Shown here in pieces: positions 1 to 8,636 of a stretch of 64,000 nt of DNA. Numbering within the stretch: the first letter of the stretch is position 1; every line of letters starts with the position of its first letter. The notes below the pieces were generated by a model that was given only the letters and a program-made list of their open reading frames with translations, was not told where the DNA came from and did not search any database. The DNA is from Macrococcus epidermidis. GTDB lineage: Bacteria; Bacillota; Bacilli; Staphylococcales; Staphylococcaceae. The translations under genes were made by a program, and so were the position numbers. Location: NCBI RefSeq assembly GCF_003259695.1, contig NZ_PZJH01000001.1, positions 62,001-126,000 of the forward strand, written 5' to 3'.

Positions 1-380
1 CTACCTTTATTCTCAGCAATCTCTTTAGCACGGGCAACTGCCTCTTTTTTCGTATCGAATGTTTGAGATGCACGTTTAGAACCTTTTGTCTTCACTTTCC
101 ATGATTCATCTTCGTAATACACTTCAACATCATTATCCATTAAATCAACATTCACTGAATCGTCTTTTTTATGCTGAGTGATCTTTTTATTTTTTAATTC
201 ATCCAGTTCGTCTTTTGTCGCATCTTTATACCAGTCTTGAGCTTGTTTCGTGGCGATAGGGATTAAATCTTCTTCTTTGTAACCTTGTTTCAACATTGCG
301 TTACCGATATCGATGGCTTTCTTACGCTCGAGTTCATCAAAGTTCTTCCAGCTATTAGGATAATCTTTCATTGTCCACAT
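1..380 (-). CDS. DUF2188 domain protein (3' end beyond window)
   Basis: The leftward frame starts at ATG 380 behind a GGGAGG site and runs off the left edge, leaving about 126 visible residues. The N-terminal part (MWTMKDYPNSWKNF, then a helical stretch rich in Lys, Glu and Ala) resembles the ChaB/YdaT-like segment that often precedes DUF2188. The second half contains the DUF2188 pattern: EVYYEDESWKVKTKGS, then FDTKKEAVARAKEIAENKG. Such proteins are small, soluble and of unknown function. The assignment rests on this pattern, not on a search. Confidence 0.8.
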   Translation of the reverse strand, partial: MWTMKDYPNSWKNFDELERKKAIDIGNAMLKQGYKEEDLIPIATKQAQDWYKDATKDELDELKNKKITQHKKDDSVNVDLMDNDVEVYYEDESWKVKTKGSKRASQTFDTKKEAVARAKEIAENKG

Positions 381-575
381 GTCGAAACCTCCCAAAAATT
401 ATATTCAATTTATATATAACCTGTAATAAATTTCTTAAGCACTTAATATTAAAAAAATTTATTTTACTAACAAATATAGTTATATATTATTATGATGATC
501 TCACGAAAGAATGCAGTTCTATTATCTTTAAGATGAGGTTTAATATCTGATAAAATAAATAAAAGGAGTGATAAT

Positions 576-899
576 GTGATCACAGTAAATATTTATTATA
601 CAGGAATTAACGGCAATGCACGAAAGTTTGCTGAGGAAATGAAGCGTACAGGGATAGTAGACAGAATTAAAGCACAACCAGGGAATACGCGTTATGAATA
701 TTTTATACCAGTTGATGATCCTGAAACAATCTTATTAATTGATAGCTGGGAGAATCAAGAAGCAATTGATAAACATCATGCTTCTGAAATGATGGCAGAA
801 ATAACAGAGCTGCGAGAGAAATATGATTTACGTATGAAAGTAGAGCGCTATGTATCGGATGAATTAGGAGAGCGTGATGCGAAGTTTATAAGAGAGTAG
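576..899 (+). CDS. putative quinol monooxygenase (ABM domain)
   Basis: A 107-residue protein with the antibiotic biosynthesis monooxygenase (ABM) dimeric ferredoxin-like fold pattern. It opens with beta strand VNIYYTG, has the central WENQEAIDKHHASE segment typical of YgiN/ABM proteins, and ends with a strand containing MKVERYV. Family members are cofactor-free oxygenases, often acting on quinols; the substrate here is unknown. The start is GTG at 576, eight bases after AAGGAG. The overlapping ATG at 574 is followed at once by TGA and cannot be used. The gene is monocistronic and followed by a terminator. Confidence 0.8.
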   Translation: MITVNIYYTGINGNARKFAEEMKRTGIVDRIKAQPGNTRYEYFIPVDDPETILLIDSWENQEAIDKHHASEMMAEITELREKYDLRMKVERYVSDELGERDAKFIRE

Positions 900-925
900 A
901 CCTTCCTTTATTGGGAGGGTTTTTG
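900..925 (+). terminator. Rho-independent terminator
   Basis: ACCTTCC and GGGAGGGT form a short stem with G-U pairs, followed by T5, directly after the monooxygenase stop codon. Confidence 0.6.
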
Positions 926-1044
926 TATATAAATTAAATAAGTATATTAAATATTTAATTAATTTATATTAATCTAATGATATACTTAAGATATAGAATA
1001 ATACCTATAATTTAATAAATTACTATATAATGGGAGCGTATATT

Positions 1045-2607
1045 ATGATGAAAAGAAACTTAACAATTGGTGCTATGATTATTCCAACCTTATTATTAGC
1101 TGCGTGTAATACAGAGAAAAAAGAAGAAACGGTTAAAACAGAAGAACAATCAACTGATAAAAAATCTGCAAATAAAACTGATAATAAGACATCAACAGCA
1201 ACTGAAGAAAAACAAGATGACATTAAGAGTTCGATTGATACAGAAGCATTAAAGAATATAGATACACTCTCAGACGATTTTAAAAATGAGTTTGAAAGTA
1301 ATAACCAGATTGGATATAAAGGATTAGTTAAAGGTTTAACTTTTAAAGAAGTTAAAGCTGCAATGGGTGATTTTGAAATTAAGAATCTTTATTACAAAAA
1401 TCATGGTGTCGTATTTCAAGAATATCCTAACATAGAAATTATTTTTGGTGATGGTTCAGAAGGTGTACCAAGTGATAATGAAAAAATATCAACAATTTAC
1501 TTTAATCAAAATGGTACATTAATTCCCATGGAAGATATAGAGCCAGTATGGGGAACACCTAAGCATACTGGTTTTTGGGTTGGTGGCATATTCTTAAAGT
1601 ATTATGAAAATCCAGATGGTACCTATACGGAAGTTGAAATCGGCAGAGGAGAATACTCAGGCGTACGAAAGTTGACTAAAGAACAATATATCGAAGCATT
1701 ACGTTCAAGTTATACAGTTAGTGATACAGATTTAACATTAAATGTAATGCATCGTAATGTTGCAGAAGGATTGATCAGTAACTTCTTTAGTATTGAGAAT
1801 GTAAAAGTAGGTAGCGATGCGTCTGCAGTTACTGAATTAATCGGAAATGGCAGTAAAGAAATTGGTAAATACTCGGTTGATGAAGATGGAGACATAGTAA
1901 CGAAGGTTGCTATGGATATTAGTGGAGATAAAATCAATATTGAACAATTACGTGAGTTCTGGGGAAGCAAATATACTGAAGAGAAAGACGGCGATCAAAT
2001 CGTAACGATATATGACGTTCAACCTGATGACGGATATGTTACGAAAGCGATAAGTGATAGCAACGGTATCGTTCAGGAAGTAGGAGTATATTCAGATGAC
2101 TACTCAGAAAGTTCTAGTGATTCTTCAGGAGATGCAAGTAGTTCTGAAAATGTTGTAGATGATGCCAATATCGACATGGTAGATGGTATAGCGCATTATA
2201 ATCTTCCGGATATTACGACATTTAAATTTGGATATCAATTTTGTACCAATAATTTTGAAATATTAGGTTATAAAGTCGGTGACGATGCGGGAGATTTAAT
2301 TGAACAGTTAGGTGACACAGTAGAGGAGAAAGCAGGAAGAAGCGGCAGCCATACTTATGTATACGATAACTTTGAAGTATCGATTAAAGATGGCAAAGTA
2401 TTTAGCTATATTATGCAACCGACGGATCAATATCCTGAATTCGTGAGTCTTGCAGGACAATGGGATTCTTCACCTGATTTTGAAGATGAGCATCACATCC
2501 GTTTTGATAATAATAAGACGAATGGATTCTATGTAGAAGTTTACGACAACGGTGAAGGGTTAGTAAATGGTATTGCGATATTTGGTGAGAATTATAGTGG
2601 TAGATAA
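1045..2607 (+). CDS. large lipoprotein with repeated BamE/SmpA-like modules
   Basis: The protein has about 520 residues, with an N-terminal signal peptide and lipobox LLAAC followed by a Lys/Glu/Thr-rich linker, so it should be anchored on the outer face of the membrane. Three segments have the pattern 'K.G...EV...(M/I/L)G' (GLVKGLTFKEVKAAMGDFE, NVKVGSDASAVTELIGNG and GYKVGDDAGDLIEQLG). They resemble the modules of the other lipoproteins in this window and the BamE/SmpA or YjgB type. A Ser-rich linker separates the last module. Start 1045 was chosen because GGGAG lies eight bases upstream; ATG 1030 overlaps that site. Function unknown. Confidence 0.75.
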   Translation: MMKRNLTIGAMIIPTLLLAACNTEKKEETVKTEEQSTDKKSANKTDNKTSTATEEKQDDIKSSIDTEALKNIDTLSDDFKNEFESNNQIGYKGLVKGLTFKEVKAAMGDFEIKNLYYKNHGVVFQEYPNIEIIFGDGSEGVPSDNEKISTIYFNQNGTLIPMEDIEPVWGTPKHTGFWVGGIFLKYYENPDGTYTEVEIGRGEYSGVRKLTKEQYIEALRSSYTVSDTDLTLNVMHRNVAEGLISNFFSIENVKVGSDASAVTELIGNGSKEIGKYSVDEDGDIVTKVAMDISGDKINIEQLREFWGSKYTEEKDGDQIVTIYDVQPDDGYVTKAISDSNGIVQEVGVYSDDYSESSSDSSGDASSSENVVDDANIDMVDGIAHYNLPDITTFKFGYQFCTNNFEILGYKVGDDAGDLIEQLGDTVEEKAGRSGSHTYVYDNFEVSIKDGKVFSYIMQPTDQYPEFVSLAGQWDSSPDFEDEHHIRFDNNKTNGFYVEVYDNGEGLVNGIAIFGENYSGR

Positions 2608-2726
2608 AAACACTTTATTATCACATGGACGTTAATTGTATACAAATAATTGTAATTATATTATACTCAAATTAGGGAATAAACATTATCCCTATACAAC
2701 GTTTTACATTGGGAGATGGTATAAAA

Positions 2727-3827
2727 ATGTATGAGAAAATAATTGATAACGAGTCAGATATTTTGGTAGACGTGAGTGACTATGGAGACATTACAATTGG
2801 TGAGGTAAAAGATAGGTATATCGAGTTAAGTGGAAAAAAATTCTCAGATCCAAAATTGCTAGGATTGCAAAGGAAAGGATTTATTTATATTAAAACTAAG
2901 CATGACAATATATTTCAAGAAAAGTTTGTGAAAATGGATGAAGTGAACATAGAAAGACAAGGAAGCCTACTTAATACATTTGATGAAAGTTATTCATCAG
3001 TAACTGAAGAAATAATATCAAGACTTATTGATAACTTTGTTGACGATGGAAATATGAACTCACTTACTTATCAATTCAATATGTTTGATATGAAAGGAAA
3101 CAAAGTGAGTGGTACAACTTCAAATAACTTTATAGCAAATGGGTTTTTAGAAGCGATTTTAGCAAAACATAACCCAAGAGCAGAAGATAATGAACATTAC
3201 GATGAAGAAAACTATTACTTTCCTATAAATCATAAATTGTACGAACGTAAAATTGTTGACGGAGTTGATAATCTATCTATATTTGAAGACTTATTAGATT
3301 ACTACAAACAAGTTGGTGTAGATGAAGCTACTGCAAAAGAATTTATAATACAGCAAGCAGCATTTGATATCTTGATTTCAAATAAAGACAGACGTATTAA
3401 TAGTACGAACACTATATTCTTAGTAAATTCAGAACAAACAATACCGGTAAATATCGATTATGGTAGAGCATTACCATTTACTTTCAATTTAGAAGATAAT
3501 GAAATGTATGAAAGTATGAGTGAGGAAAAATGGAACGAAAAGATTCGAGAATTATCAATAAATGAAACTGGTAAAGATGGATTGATCTCAGCTGGTTTGA
3601 ATATGAAAGAAAACATCGAATTCCTTCAAGAAAACGGGTTGAAGAGAATTAAAATTAATGTTAAACGACTTCAGACGGATTTAGAAGCCTCTTGCGAAAG
3701 AATCAAAATACTAAAACCAGAATTATTTGAGTTTGCAAAAATTAAAGCAGGTATGGTTTTAAGTAGGTTACAAAATGAGATGATTAGTGAGCTATGGGAG
3801 GAATATCATGAAGAAGATAATCTTTAA
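2727..3827 (+). CDS. HipA-like kinase-fold protein
   Basis: A 366-residue protein. Residues about 213-228 (FDILISNKDRRINSTN) match the HipA-family catalytic loop, in which D..R/H..N supplies the catalytic Asp and a metal-binding Asn. Residues 242-246 (NIDYG) fit the following metal-binding DxG/DYG motif. HipA kinases phosphorylate proteins such as aminoacyl-tRNA synthetases, but no HipB-type helix-turn-helix gene lies upstream. The first ATG after a GGGAG site is 2727; an in-frame TTG at 2709 lies before the site. The 3' end overlaps the next gene by 20 bases, indicating translational coupling. Assignment to the HipA superfamily is by motif only. Confidence 0.6.
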   Translation: MYEKIIDNESDILVDVSDYGDITIGEVKDRYIELSGKKFSDPKLLGLQRKGFIYIKTKHDNIFQEKFVKMDEVNIERQGSLLNTFDESYSSVTEEIISRLIDNFVDDGNMNSLTYQFNMFDMKGNKVSGTTSNNFIANGFLEAILAKHNPRAEDNEHYDEENYYFPINHKLYERKIVDGVDNLSIFEDLLDYYKQVGVDEATAKEFIIQQAAFDILISNKDRRINSTNTIFLVNSEQTIPVNIDYGRALPFTFNLEDNEMYESMSEEKWNEKIRELSINETGKDGLISAGLNMKENIEFLQENGLKRIKINVKRLQTDLEASCERIKILKPELFEFAKIKAGMVLSRLQNEMISELWEEYHEEDNL

Positions 3828-4125
3828 AGTATCAGATCAGCCAGTTGTTACAGTTCAGATGACAGCAAATGGTGGAGCAGTTGAAGAGATAACGAAAACA
3901 AATGATTTGATGGCAAAGCTCATAATTCCTAAGCTTGCTAAATCGGAAGAAAATTTAACATATGGTGATGTATCGAAGATAATTAAATTTTATGTACAAA
4001 AAGTCGGGGAAAATGATAAATATAAAAAAATGAATATGACGGATATAGCAAAACACTTTAATAATAATATTATTGATATAGAAGTAAGAAAGAATATATC
4101 GATTGAATTTGTAGGGTATGAATAA
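3808..4125 (+). CDS. small protein coupled to HipA-like kinase
   Basis: A 105-residue protein, MKKIIFKVSDQPVVTVQM at the start, with no signal peptide, membrane segment or recognised domain. The start at 3808 follows GGGAGG by five bases inside the end of the kinase gene, so the two are probably translated together. No helix-turn-helix is apparent, so it is not an obvious HipB antitoxin. Its placement suggests a partner, substrate-recognition subunit or neutraliser of the kinase; that is inference from gene order only. Confidence 0.65.
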   Translation: MKKIIFKVSDQPVVTVQMTANGGAVEEITKTNDLMAKLIIPKLAKSEENLTYGDVSKIIKFYVQKVGENDKYKKMNMTDIAKHFNNNIIDIEVRKNISIEFVGYE

Positions 4126-4156
4126 TTAAATAACAATTAATTCATCATATAAAGTA

Positions 4157-4194
4157 AGCATGTGCTTGGTTGAACATTAGGCACATGCTTTTTT
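4157..4194 (+). terminator. Rho-independent terminator
   Basis: AGCATGTGC and GCACATGCT form a perfect nine-base stem followed by a T run. It ends the kinase/partner transcript. Confidence 0.85.
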
Positions 4195-4472
4195 GGTCTA
4201 CATTTTTTATAATATACTTTTTATTATTAAATTGGTTATTGTGCTATTCTGAAGTTAATTTGGTTTAATAATTAATACTTTAAATGATAAATAATGGTGT
4301 GAAAATAAAACTTAGTTTCAGTATATTAAATAATACTTTAATAATTATTGATATCATAATCGGTTATTGTTGAAATCTCACTAAATATCTTAATTTGTAT
4401 TATATTATCATATTTAGTACTTAAAACTTTATCACTTAAAAAGTTGGAGTAAATATATTTACAAAAATAAAA
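4195..4472. other. AT-rich intergenic region
   Basis: About 280 bases of very AT-rich DNA between a rightward terminator and the end of a leftward gene. No reading frame, hairpin or remnant was recognised; the words 'ggttattgt' (near 4231 and 4361) are the only repeated element noticed. Confidence 0.4.
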
Positions 4473-5189
4473 TTACCATAAATGAGAATCGATATTTAAA
4501 ATATTAATACTTTTAGACAATAAATATTCACCTAATAAACTTTCAATTGTATCCGCCATATTTTTTCCACCTTTAACCGGGATGACAAATGCTTGAGCAT
4601 AATAGTTTTTCATGTCTTTTGTTATAGATTCAAAATCTTTTTCTGATTGATTTAATAATTTATATATTAATTTTTGAGTACCTGTTAAATTTAAAGGTGA
4701 ACTAGGCACAATAGTCATAAATAAATCTCCTATCTTATCTATCGATGATTCTATCTCAATATTGAATGTACTTAATTTACTATCTTTATTAATTGCATTT
4801 TGAACATTGATTTTAGAGCTGGTACTAAATTGTGATCTTCCAACGACACATACCATACCGTCAAATCTTTGGACTACATATACATAGTGAAGTGAATCAT
4901 TTGATAAAATTTCTAATGGATTATAGTTAGGAAGTAATTTAGTCATTAAAAATTCATTGATATGATAATCTTGATTATTACTATTAAGGTGATATAATTC
5001 TGCTAAATTATATTCATATACTGCATTTAATGAAATGACTTGTTTGTTGTTAATATCACTAATAAATTCGAAAATATATTCTTTAAGTATTTTTGTCATT
5101 TTTTCAAAGCTATAGTTCTTTTCATTGTATGATTTAATTTCTTCTTTTGCTTGTGTAAATCTTTCCTCAAACTCTAATCGTTTCCCCAT
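4473..5189 (-). CDS. hypothetical protein, last gene of leftward phosphoesterase unit
   Basis: A 238-residue soluble protein that I do not recognise. The N-terminal 40 residues are charged and helical (EFEERFTQAKEEIKSYNEKN). The central part is beta-rich (HYVYVVQRFDGMVCVVGRSQF), and the C-terminus contains FVIPVKGGKNMADTIESLLG. There is no signal peptide or membrane helix. It starts 53 bases after the stop of the next upstream gene and shares its direction, so it is probably the fifth gene of the leftward operon that starts at 7924. Confidence 0.6.
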   Translation of the reverse strand: MGKRLEFEERFTQAKEEIKSYNEKNYSFEKMTKILKEYIFEFISDINNKQVISLNAVYEYNLAELYHLNSNNQDYHINEFLMTKLLPNYNPLEILSNDSLHYVYVVQRFDGMVCVVGRSQFSTSSKINVQNAINKDSKLSTFNIEIESSIDKIGDLFMTIVPSSPLNLTGTQKLIYKLLNQSEKDFESITKDMKNYYAQAFVIPVKGGKNMADTIESLLGEYLLSKSINILNIDSHLW

Positions 5190-5242
5190 TTTTATTCCCC
5201 CATTAAAATTAAAATTTTTAATAAATATTAATGATCTAAAAT

Positions 5243-5635
5243 TTACCTTGCATTCAACGCATATACATAAGCAATATAATTTGCGAAATCACCTATACGT
5301 TTTCTGTTATCAGTTATTTCTTCATACCAACTTGTATCTTTATCTTCTAATTCTAAATAGCGTTTAATTACTTTTAAACTTCGTATTAACTCATTGTGTA
5401 CACTTGTTCGTTTAGCATCAAAATCATTTTCGTTTTTTTCTTCACGTGATAAAGTTAGCCACAAACTTCTGAAATTACTATAATTCATGCACTCAGTTAT
5501 AAAGTCGTCCCAGTACTCTTTTAATTCACTATCATTATGATTGTTTTCTGAAAGTAATTTTGTATAAATAGTTTGTGCTGTATCAAAATCCAGTAAATCT
5601 TTTTGCTCTTTTGCTTTGTCATAAGTTGGTATCAT
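5243..5635 (-). CDS. hypothetical helical protein
   Basis: A 130-residue, mostly alpha-helical acidic protein, with ATG 5635 behind GGAGG. A notable C-terminal segment is WYEEITDNRKRIGDFANYIAY. I cannot assign a family. It lies 47 bases downstream of a metallophosphoesterase gene and 53 bases upstream of another unknown gene on the same strand, consistent with membership of the leftward five-gene unit. Confidence 0.6.
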   Translation of the reverse strand: MIPTYDKAKEQKDLLDFDTAQTIYTKLLSENNHNDSELKEYWDDFITECMNYSNFRSLWLTLSREEKNENDFDAKRTSVHNELIRSLKVIKRYLELEDKDTSWYEEITDNRKRIGDFANYIAYVYALNAR

Positions 5636-5682
5636 TGAATTCCTCCATTTAGCTATTATCTATTTTTAAAATCATTGTTACT

Positions 5683-6450
5683 TTATGAATATATTAAGCT
5701 TTTAAGTCTTTCTAATGTTACTTGCGATTTCCATTCAGTTTTTATTATTTGAAACTTATTGCACTTATTATAGAATAATATATCACCATTTCCAAAGAAT
5801 CTTAATTTGTTATCGACTGCAAATGTATCTACAGCAATAATATCTTTTGAAATATCGATACTTTGCATAGGGGTATGGCCAACGATTTGTTTAGAAATTG
5901 TTTTATTTGGTTTAGTTAACAGCTCACTATAATCAGCCCATACGGGTGATCCACCTTTCGATGTACCACCACGTTCTGGTCCAATTGTATTCGCAAGTCG
6001 TTCTAAGGCTGTACTGTTATCTAATGTTAAAGGTTTAAAGTGCCATGGTTCTGGATTAAAGTATTGATTGTATCCTGCATGACTAATAATATATTCATCA
6101 AGTTGATAAGCTACTTGTAATGACAATTCTTCTAGAAAATCACCAATTGCCCAAAAAGCTTCTTCGTCTTTTATAGAAAACTCAGCCTTTGTACCAAGAT
6201 AGTAATAGATATCATGATTGCCAATAAGATTAATTATTTCAATACCTTTTATTCTGTATTTTTGTTTCCATTCTGATAAGAATATCAAGTCATTAGCATA
6301 AAGTTTAATGTTGTTTTCCTGTCCAGGAAAATCAGTGTAATCTCCGAGAAATATAACGCTATTAACTTCAAATCTTTCGATAATATTATCAATGAGAGGA
6401 AGTATGATACGACTTTTAAGATGTAAATCTCCAACGAAGATTGTATTCAA
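5683..6450 (-). CDS. calcineurin-like metallophosphoesterase
   Basis: A 255-residue protein with the full metallophosphoesterase motif set: GDLHLKS near the N-terminus (metal site 1), GDYTDF near residue 37, GNHD near residue 86, then ISHAGYN and GHTP towards the C-terminus. Enzymes of this fold hydrolyse phosphomono- or diesters with two metal ions; substrate unknown. The start is TTG 6450, nine bases after GGAG. The nearby ATG at 6457 is out of frame and too close to that site. The gene follows the EEP-family gene by 14 bases. Confidence 0.88.
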   Translation of the reverse strand: MNTIFVGDLHLKSRIILPLIDNIIERFEVNSVIFLGDYTDFPGQENNIKLYANDLIFLSEWKQKYRIKGIEIINLIGNHDIYYYLGTKAEFSIKDEEAFWAIGDFLEELSLQVAYQLDEYIISHAGYNQYFNPEPWHFKPLTLDNSTALERLANTIGPERGGTSKGGSPVWADYSELLTKPNKTISKQIVGHTPMQSIDISKDIIAVDTFAVDNKLRFFGNGDILFYNKCNKFQIIKTEWKSQVTLERLKSLIYS

Positions 6451-6464
6451 TAAGCATGTCTCCT

Positions 6465-7181
6465 TTAATAATTAATCATAATAGCTTCGTGATCTGAGAT
6501 GTCGTTATCTATTAAATGATTCGTAATATCAATTGTTTTGAATGATACATTTGTTAGTGCGTAATCAATTCTAGTATTTCCTACAAAAGTTCTTGTGCTT
6601 TTATCGTTACCAGATTGTATCCAGGCATCTAATTCGTAATTCTTTGATAGCTTATTAAATACTTCGTAATTTTCATCACCTTCTTTATACACATTAAAGT
6701 CTCCGATAATTAAGAACTTATTATTTGTCTCACTAAATTCGATTAAGTTATCCCATAATTTTTTACCTAGTTCATCATTTGATGTATCTGCTGATGGCAT
6801 ATGCACACCCATTACTGAAAGATTAGTTTCAACATTTTGTAAATGAATGGTTTTATTGTAGAAATTAATACCATCATCAATAGAATCTTTTTGAGTCCAG
6901 GGACTATATTTAGTGGTGATAGCAATAGTACAACCCAAAGGTTTTTTTATTTTGATATTTGATGGTGGATGAACTATCAGATTTGTTGGTAACTGTTTGA
7001 TGAAGTAAGTAAATGGTTCTAATTTCATATTTACTTCTTGTAAGATAATGCAGTCATTAGAAGTAATATGTTGCTCATTTATAAATTCGATAATTGAATC
7101 AATGTAATCATGTGACCAATCATGACCTTCAGCATTTCCCTTGTTTCCACCAAATTTATTAACGTTTAAACTTAAAATCAT
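6465..7181 (-). CDS. endonuclease/exonuclease/phosphatase-fold protein
   Basis: A 238-residue protein carrying the EEP (DNase I/exonuclease III-like) signature: LNVNKFG at the start, LQEVN with the metal-binding Glu near residue 49, GVHMP, GDFNVY with the Asp/Asn pair near 160, RIDYALT, and the terminal SDHEAIM pair near residue 230. All key residues are present, so it should be an active Mg-dependent phosphodiesterase, either nuclease or phosphatase. No signal peptide, so it is cytoplasmic. ATG 7181 follows GGAGG. It lies between two metallophosphoesterase genes in a tight operon. Confidence 0.88.
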   Translation of the reverse strand: MILSLNVNKFGGNKGNAEGHDWSHDYIDSIIEFINEQHITSNDCIILQEVNMKLEPFTYFIKQLPTNLIVHPPSNIKIKKPLGCTIAITTKYSPWTQKDSIDDGINFYNKTIHLQNVETNLSVMGVHMPSADTSNDELGKKLWDNLIEFSETNNKFLIIGDFNVYKEGDENYEVFNKLSKNYELDAWIQSGNDKSTRTFVGNTRIDYALTNVSFKTIDITNHLIDNDISDHEAIMINY

Positions 7182-7201
7182 TGAATTCCTCCTTGATGAA
7201 A

Positions 7202-7924
7202 TTAATAATTTTCTTTTTCAATGAATGTATATAATTTTTTCTCAGTATCATATACCAAGATTGGGAGATAGCCACTTTTTTGTACATCACCATCAATGTA
7301 GTAATGGCTTTCATTATCATGATAAATTCTTCCTAAGTATTCTTTATTATTAGCGATTTCGTGAGCGTATATATGTCCAGCGATTATATCTTTGTAAAAG
7401 CGTCCTGTTTCTGCGGGATATTTATGAGTATATAAATTTTCACAAGTATATGATTTCCAATACTCTTGATCTTCTTTAGTTTCCCATATACCAGCATGGA
7501 CAAAGATTTGATTATCAGTTTCATAATATCTTTTTTCATTGTTTTTTCTTTTTAACCAATTCGTAATAAGGGGATATTTTTCAATAAAAACTTTTTTTAA
7601 ATCACCATTTATTAAAACTGAATCATCAAGTTTTCCAAAAAAACTGAGCAATGATTGTTCATCGATTAAGCAAGGTTCAAATTTGAATAACCAATCAATC
7701 AGAAGTTCATCATGATTACCAAGCAGCGTGATAATTTGATTAGGATACTCTTGTTCTAAAGATATTATTTTTTCGATAACTTCAAGTGATTGTGATCCAT
7801 TGTCGATGTAATCTCCCAAAAGTAATAGTTTGTTATCAGGAACAGATAGATCGATTTTGTCTAAGGCTTCCAGAAATTCTTGATAGTGTCCGTGGATATC
7901 ACTTATTGCATATAATTTACTCAT
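7202..7924 (-). CDS. PPP-type metallophosphoesterase, first gene of leftward unit
   Basis: A 240-residue protein with serine/threonine-phosphatase-like motifs: ISDIHGHYQEF at the start, LLGDYIDNGSQS, LLGNHDELL, then FVHAGIW and AGHIYAHE. This order matches bacterial PrpE/ApaH-like enzymes, which cleave phosphoproteins or dinucleoside polyphosphates; the substrate here is unknown. Start 7924 is chosen because AAAGGTGGG lies just upstream; the 31-residue upstream extension has no ribosome site. It ends 20 bases before the EEP gene. Confidence 0.88.
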   Translation of the reverse strand: MSKLYAISDIHGHYQEFLEALDKIDLSVPDNKLLLLGDYIDNGSQSLEVIEKIISLEQEYPNQIITLLGNHDELLIDWLFKFEPCLIDEQSLLSFFGKLDDSVLINGDLKKVFIEKYPLITNWLKRKNNEKRYYETDNQIFVHAGIWETKEDQEYWKSYTCENLYTHKYPAETGRFYKDIIAGHIYAHEIANNKEYLGRIYHDNESHYYIDGDVQKSGYLPILVYDTEKKLYTFIEKENY

Positions 7925-8023
7925 ACAAATCCCACCTTTTTTCATGTTGTAGTACTTGATCAAAAGAATTCCTTTCTTAATAATCATTGGATAGATTATA
8001 ATTACTTGTTCTATCACGATAAT

Positions 8024-8051
8024 ATTGTACCACGAAAATTAAAAGTGTAAA
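8024..8051 (-). promoter_or_regulatory. predicted promoter of leftward phosphoesterase operon
   Basis: Reading leftward, TTTACA (8051-8046) and TACAAT (8029-8024) are separated by 16 bases, upstream of the 7924 start. It stands nearly back-to-back with a rightward promoter at 8062. Confidence 0.55.
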
Positions 8052-8061
8052 CATAAAACTG

Positions 8062-8089
8062 TTGAAAATTTTAAAAAATATTTTATAAT
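8062..8089 (+). promoter_or_regulatory. predicted promoter of 8124 gene
   Basis: TTGAAA (8062-8067) and TATAAT (8084-8089) with a 16-base spacer, upstream of the AGGTGG site of the 170-residue protein gene. Confidence 0.6.
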
Positions 8090-8123
8090 ATAATTGTAAG
8101 TCATTCTAAAAGGTGGTTAAAAA

Positions 8124-8636
8124 GTGATGAAAAATGCAGTGAGAATGTATATTTTACGTAATTTAAAACAACAAAGATTCTCGTACAGTAAATTACTGTT
8201 AAGTGATAGTGAGAATGGAATAATTGATTTGTGCCAGAAGGATAGTATCGACATCATTTATGAGATAAATCCCAACTTCGTAAAAATCCAGACTAATATT
8301 CAGTTCCATGAAAAATATTTGGATTTACTAATGTTTCCGACACCTTGCATAGTGACTGATGAAAAGGTAGAAGATATAAAGTTATTCTTGAATTATGTGA
8401 ATAGAATAATAAAAAGCTTTGGAAGATTTTATTTAGATGAGTACAATGACATAGCATATTCACTACGTATTCCGTATGACTTTTTTAATAATAATAAAGA
8501 AAGAATGATGAATGAGTTAATAGATACACCCATAAGTTTTTATATGGACATCAATCAAATTTTAGTAGCGATTTTGATAGATTTAATAAATGTTGAAGAG
8601 GCAGAAAAGAAATTAAATGAGGTTTTTGGGTATTAA
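8124..8636 (+). CDS. hypothetical protein
   Basis: A 170-residue protein of unrecognised family. It begins MMKNAVRMYILRNLKQQ and alternates beta and helical stretches (IDIIYEINPNFVKIQTNIQF), vaguely like YbjN or secretion-chaperone folds, which I cannot confirm. GTG 8124 and ATG 8127 are adjacent and both fit the AGGTGG site at 8111. It is transcribed alone, divergent from the phosphoesterase operon. It converges on the 8613-9164 gene with a 24-base tail overlap. Confidence 0.6.
   Translation: MMKNAVRMYILRNLKQQRFSYSKLLLSDSENGIIDLCQKDSIDIIYEINPNFVKIQTNIQFHEKYLDLLMFPTPCIVTDEKVEDIKLFLNYVNRIIKSFGRFYLDEYNDIAYSLRIPYDFFNNNKERMMNELIDTPISFYMDINQILVAILIDLINVEEAEKKLNEVFGY

Noticed and set aside
1023-1223. 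Leftward 66-residue frame opposite the lipoprotein linker
   Set aside because: It is the antisense of a low-complexity Lys/Glu-rich linker and has no ribosome site; the same holds at 18461-18661 and similar places.
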